Shown: positions 50,547 through 54,855 of the stretch, piece after piece | Position numbering within the stretch: the stretch's first letter is position 1 | How the letters are laid out: every line of letters starts with the position of its first letter | Made by a program: the position numbers and the translations under genes | NCBI GenBank assembly: GCA_016342325.1 | Contig: JAEINR010000032.1 | Span: 1-54,855 of the forward strand | DNA length: 54,855 nucleotides | Direction of reading: 5' to 3' | DNA from: Desulfobacterium sp. | GTDB taxonomy: Bacteria > Desulfobacterota > Desulfobacteria > Desulfobacterales > Desulfobacteraceae | Notes under the pieces: generated by a model | What the model saw: only the letters and a program-made list of their open reading frames with translations | The model's database searches: none | What the model was told of the DNA's origin: nothing

Positions 50547-50956
50547 TGATCCAGATCACAAAAGAACAGTTCGACTCAATCCCCACCGATTACCGAGGAG
50601 TTTGGAGCCGGGAAGATCACCCGGAATTGGTGGGCAAGAAAACAGCCCTTGAAAATAGCCTTTTGGGTGTGGCCGGGCTCCCCATGAAAGATGGTGCGTG
50701 TGCCCTGGTCATCGAGGGGATCAGCTTTGAAATCATCGAAGAAAAGAAGACCATTGAACCCACCCCACGGATCACGAACTCAATCAATTACAACACCGAA
50801 TGGGAAGAATACAAGGTCGTTGTCCGGGTCCTTGATGGCAAACAAGTGGTGCTCAAACGGGCCTCCTATTACACAGGTGACAAAGAGGATGCCCAGGGCA
50901 CCGAGAAGCTCATGATCGAAGAAATGGAAACCTGGATAGCTAAAAACAATCAATAA
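50546..50956 (+). CDS. Hypothetical early protein
   Basis: 136 residues. IQITKEQFDSIPTDYRGVWSREDHPELVGKKTAL..., a central beta segment (KDGACALVIEGISFEIIEE), then KVVVRVLDGKQVVLKRASYYTGDKEDAQGTEKLMIEEMETW. Alpha/beta, soluble. No known motif. Translationally coupled to the previous gene. Early accessory genes of this kind often counter host functions, but nothing here shows that directly. Confidence 0.6.
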   Translation: MIQITKEQFDSIPTDYRGVWSREDHPELVGKKTALENSLLGVAGLPMKDGACALVIEGISFEIIEEKKTIEPTPRITNSINYNTEWEEYKVVVRVLDGKQVVLKRASYYTGDKEDAQGTEKLMIEEMETWIAKNNQ

Positions 50957-50963
50957 CTCAACC

Positions 50964-50987
50964 GCCCCTCTCTCCCCAGGGAGGGGC
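50964..50987 (+). other. GC-rich hairpin before the 51000 gene
   Basis: GCCCCTC (50964-50970) pairs with GAGGGGC (50981-50987), and the arm ends exactly where the AAGGAG RBS (50988-50993) begins. No T tail. May protect the message or set translation of the next gene. Confidence 0.55.
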
Positions 50988-50999
50988 AAGGAGAATGTC

Positions 51000-51500
51000 A
51001 TGGTAAAAATGCAACTGGTCATGAACTGGCTCTATTCGGACGCAGAAGGAATCATCTCCACAAACGAATTTGCAACGGTCCTTGCCGGGCGGTGTTCTTT
51101 CTCTCTCCGCATAGCCAGCGAGGCCCCGGATGGTGTTGAGGTTACAGAAATCGAAGAGAAGTGGGATGTCAGGGGTGAAAAGATGACTCTGACCGCTCTT
51201 GATAGCGATCTGAACATCATTGGCAAAGGCGGGATACTGGTCTTCACCCATAAGGTAAAGCCGCTCCCGACTCATAAAAAGCACCTGTACAAACTGATCA
51301 TCGAGACACCCGAAGGTGGTGGAGACGTAAATACAACCGAAATCCTGTTTTATTCGACCTTGGAATCTGATTTCCTTCCCGAGTCGTCCACCATCGCAGA
51401 AGTCGTGGACGAATTCGACATCTACGACCAGGACACCGACACCCTGGACGTTGTAAGAGCCCCAGGCATCATTGATTTTGATGAAAAATATTCCGAATAA
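51000..51500 (+). CDS. Hypothetical early protein, beta-rich
   Basis: 166 residues, ATG 51000 with AAGGAG. First half of alternating strands (CSFSLRIASEAPDGVEVTEIEEKWDVRGEKMTLTALDSDLNIIGKGGILVFTH), KPLPTHKKHLYKLIIETPEGGG, then an acidic end (EVVDEFDIYDQDTDTLDVV). Not recognised. Followed by its own dyad and promoter for the next gene. Confidence 0.6.
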   Translation: MVKMQLVMNWLYSDAEGIISTNEFATVLAGRCSFSLRIASEAPDGVEVTEIEEKWDVRGEKMTLTALDSDLNIIGKGGILVFTHKVKPLPTHKKHLYKLIIETPEGGGDVNTTEILFYSTLESDFLPESSTIAEVVDEFDIYDQDTDTLDVVRAPGIIDFDEKYSE

Positions 51501-51508
51501 ATTTAGAA

Positions 51509-51552
51509 TTGACATCCCCTGATTAGGGGCGTATTGTGAGCCTAATCAGGGG
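51509..51552 (+). promoter_or_regulatory. Promoter inside a 12-bp-arm operator dyad
   Basis: TTGACA (51509-51514), 17 bases, TATTGT (51532-51537). A perfect inverted repeat CCCCTGATTAGG (51516-51527) / CCTAATCAGGGG (51541-51552) brackets the -10 with a 13-base centre. A dimer bound here would block RNA polymerase; since transcription would start near 51544 the RNA would hold only one arm. Confidence 0.72.
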
Positions 51553-51579
51553 TAAACCACATCAATAGGAGACTTGGAC

Positions 51580-52233
51580 ATGGAAAAGAAAGCAATCATA
51601 ATCAAAACAGACAATCTTGAAGGCGAGGCAGCACCCCTTCTTTTCAAATATGACGGTCAATGCCAGGACCAGCCAGCCTACGTGGAAATTGACCCCAGGG
51701 GTGACACCATAGAGGTTTCGGCTGACTACTCGGGAGAAATAGGAAATGGAATCTCCGCCTATGTCTGGCATGACCTGGCGAAACGAATTAAATGTCCGGG
51801 TGATGTGCTGGGTTCAGTTCTGATCGAGCACATCAGCAGCCCAGAGTTTAACGATCAAGTCGAAGAACTCTGCAAAGGCTTCAAGGAATCCTGGGATGGT
51901 AGCAACTTCAAAGGCTCATGGAATGACCAAGCGGAAAGCCAGGCCCGGGCCATCGAGGAGGAGCTTTCGTGCCTGCACAAGGCTGAACAATTCTCAGGGG
52001 AGGATTGGATAGAGGATGATATCCGTTACTTTGATGCCCTGGGCAACCCTGCCGGGAGCGATGAAGCTACCAAGGCAAAGTACGAAGATGACAAGGGTGG
52101 TATTGAGATCATCCCCGAGAATCTGGATAGGCTGGTAGAGAACGCAGAAGGATACATCGGTGTCGATCAGGTCGTGACCGGATTAAGAGAAGCATTTGAA
52201 AATATTATCGAAGAACTCAAAGCCAACGAGTAA
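51580..52233 (+). CDS. Acidic hypothetical early protein
   Basis: 217 residues from ATG 51580 (AGGAG eight bases before; the TTG at 51574 is too near it). Strongly acidic throughout. N-terminal alpha/beta part (KKAIIIKTDNLEGEAAPLLFKYDGQCQDQPAYVEIDPRGDTIEVSADYSGEIGNGISAYVWHDLAKRIKCP) and acidic helices rich in Glu after it. Such composition can mark a DNA mimic, but no family is recognised. Own repressible promoter. Confidence 0.6.
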   Translation: MEKKAIIIKTDNLEGEAAPLLFKYDGQCQDQPAYVEIDPRGDTIEVSADYSGEIGNGISAYVWHDLAKRIKCPGDVLGSVLIEHISSPEFNDQVEELCKGFKESWDGSNFKGSWNDQAESQARAIEEELSCLHKAEQFSGEDWIEDDIRYFDALGNPAGSDEATKAKYEDDKGGIEIIPENLDRLVENAEGYIGVDQVVTGLREAFENIIEELKANE

Positions 52234-52242
52234 GATGGACCC

Positions 52243-52264
52243 GCCCTGGTCAAATGGCCAGGGC
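52243..52264 (+). other. Hairpin between early genes
   Basis: GCCCTGG (52243-52249) pairs with CCAGGGC (52258-52264); two inner pairs extend it to an AAAT loop. No T run. It stands just before the AAGGAC box of the next gene. Confidence 0.55.
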
Positions 52265-52293
52265 AACCAATAATTAAGAAAAGGACAAGTAGT

Positions 52294-53067
52294 TTGGACT
52301 CCATGGATTTAGATACAAATGGGACTCTTTGTGATGAGCCCCTTGGATTGTGGAACAAAGAGACGAAAGCAGAACGCAACGCCCGAGACCATGCAACCAA
52401 AGAAAAGAAGCAAAAGGAAGTAGAAAAACGCCGAGCTTATTGCCTCTCCCGGCTGCCTGACCTGGCGTATATTTCAGAGCATTCTTACACCTACACAAAA
52501 ACCGGGTCATTCCATGTTTTGATGGTTCATCAGCGTAACCGGAATGAAAAATTAGCTTTCAAATGTTTCCCATGGGAAAATTATGAGGGTGGCAAAGAGG
52601 AGGCTTTACATTGGGCCAGGGATTGGCGTGACGACATCTATATCGAACTGCTCGAAAAGGGGATTTACCAGGAATTTATATCTCTACAGCCCACACGAAT
52701 GTACGTTCAGAAAAACAACACAACCGGTACGTCTGGAGTCCAACACATCAGTTATGTGCAATATTCAAAAAATGCAAAAGGGGAAAAAGTCCCATACAAA
52801 GCCTATGCCTTCGCAGCTACTTGGACTGAGTACCAAGAAGATGCGTTTGGGAAAATCACCCGGCATCCCATGAAAAAGTCCTTTGGCATCAAAAAATACG
52901 GGTATGACCAGGCTTATGAATCGGCTGTTGAATATAGGAAAAAGAAAGAAAAATATCTTCAAAGCCCGGAACACATGAAGATCCGTGACCGCAGGGCCAA
53001 GTCAACCCGGAAATCTTACGGCACCAAACAGCAACCCAACAAGAAAAGACCCTGCACTAAAAAATAG
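52294..53067 (+). CDS. DNA-binding protein with AP2-like domains
   Basis: 257 residues from TTG 52294 (AAGGA ten bases before) or 254 from ATG 52303. A basic helical lead, then a first module (YTYTKTGSFHVLMVHQRNRNEKLAFKCF...KEEALHWARDWRDDIYIELL) and a second (GTSGVQHISYVQ...YKAYAFAATWTEYQEDAFGKITRHPMKKSFGIKKYGYDQAYESAVEYRKKKEKY). The second has the AP2 order: GV start, three strands with W, SFGI..YG and a helix EA..A..YR. The end is strongly basic. AP2 modules occur in phage homing endonucleases and integrases; no nuclease motif is seen here, so it is probably a stand-alone DNA binder or regulator. Confidence 0.7.
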   Translation: MDSMDLDTNGTLCDEPLGLWNKETKAERNARDHATKEKKQKEVEKRRAYCLSRLPDLAYISEHSYTYTKTGSFHVLMVHQRNRNEKLAFKCFPWENYEGGKEEALHWARDWRDDIYIELLEKGIYQEFISLQPTRMYVQKNNTTGTSGVQHISYVQYSKNAKGEKVPYKAYAFAATWTEYQEDAFGKITRHPMKKSFGIKKYGYDQAYESAVEYRKKKEKYLQSPEHMKIRDRRAKSTRKSYGTKQQPNKKRPCTKK

Positions 53068-53075
53068 GAGGAGTT

Positions 53076-54125
53076 ATGACAGATGACTTTTTAGAAACGT
53101 GTCCAGGTTGTGGGAACACTATTCACAATAAAGAAAATCCTATCCTTTGCGAAAGATGCCAGGATGATCTTGACGGGAAAAGCGAGGCCGATAAAAAGCC
53201 CCAGGAAACGCTTGATGGAGGCCAAACCATAGCTCAGTCCATGCGGTTCCTGTCTGTCCATAAAGCAATGGGACAAGCAGAACTTGACGCCACGTCTTTG
53301 AAAAAAATTGGATCTGACATCGTTTATACTTTTTCAGACAAATCCCAATTAATGATTATTCCTGAACGCAAAAGGGTAAAGGTCCTGGACCGCCTGGGGA
53401 TCTGGATATGGGATCAATGGCTATCTGGGCTGTCTGATAATGAGATCATCGACCTACTGAACAAAAACGAAGGAACTGTATACATCCCCGCTTGGTTAGG
53501 GTTCCACCACCAGCCCGATATCGGGCAGGCTCAACTATGGGATATCGAACTTGGGGACTCCCCCGAGGCTACCTGGTGGACTTTGGTTGACGACCGGGGA
53601 GGCGCTTGCCTCAGTGACGGAGAGAAGGATGAGTTCAGGCTTGATGATGATGGGGAAGAGGATATTGTAAAGACCTGGGAACGAGCCAGCAATTTTATAG
53701 CCCAAATGGCAGATGCTGCTGAATATATCCTGGACGTAAATGAAAGATTAAGTCTCAAACCCGTTGAAGACCTAAAAACTCTGGCCCTCTGGTATAATCA
53801 AGAGGTCGAATCGGGTGGAGAAGCAGGGTCCTATGCAATGGCATTAGCCGAAAAAGCCATTGAAGACTTCGGAATATATGGAGAATGGTTTCAAGATATG
53901 GAAGAAGGGTGCTGCGAAGAAGATTTGTTGGATGACCTCAATGACCATGAGTTTTGTGGCCATAAAGCTTTCATAGAAGAGTTGAATGACCAATTAAAGA
54001 TTCTGGTCGATCTTATTTTGCTCTCTAATAGTCTGCAAAATCCAGCGACAAAGATTATGACTTCGGATCTACTCAAAATGTGTGAAGACATAATAGAAAG
54101 CAAGGGGAAAGGAGATCAAGTATGA
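53076..54125 (+). CDS. Zinc-ribbon hypothetical protein
   Basis: 349 residues, ATG 53076, AGGAGGAG upstream. CPGCGN...CERCQDD at residues 9-30 is a zinc ribbon; a second part (GIWIWDQWLSGLSDNEIIDLLNKNEGTVYIPAWLGFHHQP) is Trp-rich; the remainder is acidic helices (EEGCCEEDLLDDLNDHEFCGHKAFIEELNDQLK). No catalytic motif. Rightward operon member, overlapped by the next gene. Confidence 0.6.
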   Translation: MTDDFLETCPGCGNTIHNKENPILCERCQDDLDGKSEADKKPQETLDGGQTIAQSMRFLSVHKAMGQAELDATSLKKIGSDIVYTFSDKSQLMIIPERKRVKVLDRLGIWIWDQWLSGLSDNEIIDLLNKNEGTVYIPAWLGFHHQPDIGQAQLWDIELGDSPEATWWTLVDDRGGACLSDGEKDEFRLDDDGEEDIVKTWERASNFIAQMADAAEYILDVNERLSLKPVEDLKTLALWYNQEVESGGEAGSYAMALAEKAIEDFGIYGEWFQDMEEGCCEEDLLDDLNDHEFCGHKAFIEELNDQLKILVDLILLSNSLQNPATKIMTSDLLKMCEDIIESKGKGDQV

Positions 54126-54394
54126 GAACCAAGTATGACGGTGTAGTTTATGACACGAAAAAAGCAATCACACTCACGGACACAATCCGGTACAACCAAA
54201 AAGAGGCATGCACAACCTGGGAAGGCAAACTATATAAAACACCCAGGTCCGGCAGGTACTTTGTCGCAGGCAAGGGTGGATCAATGACCGTGTTCGCCGG
54301 TAAGGAAAAAATAATCAGACTGAGCGAGAAAAAGGCTAAAGCCTGGGTCTTGGAGTTCTTTAGCGAGGGATATGTTACAGAAATTTTCAATTAA
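54122..54394 (+). CDS. Small hypothetical protein, last of the rightward operon
   Basis: 90 residues, ATG 54122, AAGGAG upstream within the end of the previous gene. MRTKYDGVVYDTKKAITLTDTIRYNQKEACTTWEGKLYKTPRSGRYFVAGKGG... beta then a helix (LSEKKAKAWVLEFFSE). The layout is that of small phage or plasmid proteins of unknown role with WEE.LY.TP.G.yF. Not recognised with certainty. Confidence 0.6.
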   Translation: MRTKYDGVVYDTKKAITLTDTIRYNQKEACTTWEGKLYKTPRSGRYFVAGKGGSMTVFAGKEKIIRLSEKKAKAWVLEFFSEGYVTEIFN

Positions 54395-54513
54395 TACAGA
54401 TGAGGTAAAAAAAGGCTTTCTTTTTTATATTTTTTATCCTAAGTTGAGTTTTTTTTAAACTGTAGGGAATTGATTTTTCCTCTGGTTACCAAATTTGTTG
54501 AAAGTTCATAGCG

Positions 54514-54550
54514 AGGGCCGTTATTCCATCGGGGAGTGACGGCCCTTTCT
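54514..54550 (+). terminator. Terminator of the rightward operon
   Basis: AGGGCCGT (54514-54521) pairs with ACGGCCCT (54539-54546) across 17 bases, then TTCTA. The long loop makes it moderate in strength. Confidence 0.55.
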
Positions 54551-54583
54551 ATATGTTCTGATTCTTTAGAAGATTCCGGTTTT

Positions 54584-54641
54584 AATCGACTGTCCAAATC
54601 TGGACAGTCGATTTTTCACTCCTCAGATTTGAGGAGTGAAA
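54584..54641 (+). terminator. Two back-to-back perfect hairpins with complementary loops
   Basis: First: 13-bp arms AATCGACTGTCCA (54584-54596) and 54601-54613, loop AATC, then T5. Second: 12-bp arms TTTCACTCCTCA (54614-54625) and 54630-54641, loop GATT. Not a base lies between them. The loops are complementary (with flanks CAAATCTG / CAGATTTG), so they could kiss. The first is also a good terminator. Confidence 0.7.
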
Positions 54642-54709
54642 CACTGTCGATGAAAAAGTTTTAAAATGTTCAGATGCAGAAATAGGCTTTTCTGTAACTG
54701 AATCGACAC

Positions 54710-54748
54710 AAAGTAAAGTAAAGGAAAGGAAAGGAAAGTAAAGTAAAG
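54710..54748. repeat. Mirrored pentamer array
   Basis: AAAGT x2, AAAGG x3, AAAGT x2, then AAAG: a purine tract of 5-bp units arranged symmetrically. Seven full units. Confidence 0.85.
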
Positions 54749-54771
54749 CCTTTTTTCTCCTTTTGGAAAAT

Positions 54772-54794
54772 CAACTTAATATATTATTAAGTTG
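54772..54794. promoter_or_regulatory. 23-bp palindrome
   Basis: CAACTTAATA (54772-54781), TAT, TATTAAGTTG (54785-54794). Perfect ten-base arms in A/T-rich DNA, of operator size. Confidence 0.6.
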
Positions 54795-54855
54795 CGTCTG
54801 GTTTGAAGATCACAACAGCGGATGGAAAAGGTGCTCTCCCTGTCTTTTCACCCCT

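Larger units (their letters stand above)
54395..54855. other. Non-coding right end with hairpins, repeats and a palindrome
   Basis: No credible gene. Contains A/T runs (54405-54470), a terminator at 54514, a pair of hairpins at 54584-54641, four ATCGAC/GTCGAT words (54585-54708), a mirrored pentamer array at 54710 and a palindrome at 54772. This density of structure suits a control or origin region. Confidence 0.6.

Noticed and set aside
50958-51515. 185-codon minus-strand frame
   Set aside because: Antisense to the 51000-51500 gene, which has AAGGAG and correct spacing.
1-54855. tRNA genes or integrase/attP
   Set aside because: No cloverleaf with a T-arm and CCA-type end, and no tyrosine or serine recombinase motifs, noticed by eye; a program scan would be needed to be certain.

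Overview
The window is most of a double-stranded DNA bacteriophage genome with a podovirus-type head-and-tail-hub module. It carries small and large terminase, portal, scaffold, major coat protein, a gp4-like adaptor and a beta-propeller stabilisation-type protein, and no recognisable tape measure, sheath or baseplate. The host looks Gram-negative: the lysis cassette has a small lipoprotein, and ribosome binding sites are GGAGG-type. Base composition looks roughly balanced by eye. I cannot name the host or phage genus. No integrase, transposase, tRNA, rRNA or CRISPR array was found. A ParA ATPase next to a repeat-bearing DNA-binding protein, plus HTH repressors, suggests a temperate phage kept as a plasmid (phage-plasmid), but this is inference.

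Layout. (a) 1-3.1 kb, leftward: recombination genes, an SbcC-like ATPase cut by the window edge, an SbcD nuclease, and an upstream protein that may be a ssDNA-annealing partner. (b) 3.06-4.55 kb: repressor region with a perfect 632-bp tandem duplication that has built a chimeric HTH gene. A strong leftward promoter faces a rightward gene at 4694. (c) 5.2-7.6 kb: ParA followed by a winged-helix replication or partition protein whose own coding sequence is full of 11-bp-phased repeats. Upstream of parA lie a promoter, a terminator, a palindrome and a possible small RNA. (d) 7.65-8.82 kb: overlapping lysis cassette (micro-TM peptide, holin-like protein, M15 endopeptidase, lipoprotein, phospholipase-A2-like protein). 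(e) 8.97-23.04 kb: one 4689-residue polyvalent protein with a membrane-active N-terminus, DarB-type adenine methyltransferase plus SNF2 helicase, HExxH metalloprotease and a C-terminal polyvalent-protein region. (f) 23-50.1 kb, leftward: internal and coiled-coil virion proteins, tail and fibre proteins, then tail-hub, head and packaging genes. Read in transcription order, TerS comes first and the lysis cassette last. (g) 50.1-50.35 kb: divergent control region. (h) 50.35-54.4 kb, rightward: seven small early or accessory genes, one with AP2-like domains, separated by hairpins and an operator-like dyad. (i) 54.4-54.86 kb: non-coding, with terminator hairpins, a mirrored pentamer array and a palindrome.

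How it fits together. Late genes form one very long leftward block, probably entered from the 50.1-kb region. Early genes run rightward from the same region. AATCTAT direct repeats at 11- and 22-bp spacing occur both there and beside the lysis operon, which suggests one regulator for both. The giant protein and the long coiled-coil proteins beside it are good candidates for proteins packaged in the virion and injected with the DNA.

Most promising leads: the iteron-like 11-bp repeats found both inside the ParA-linked gene and inside the giant gene; the fresh tandem duplication with its chimeric regulator; and the compact lysis cassette with a PLA2-like member.
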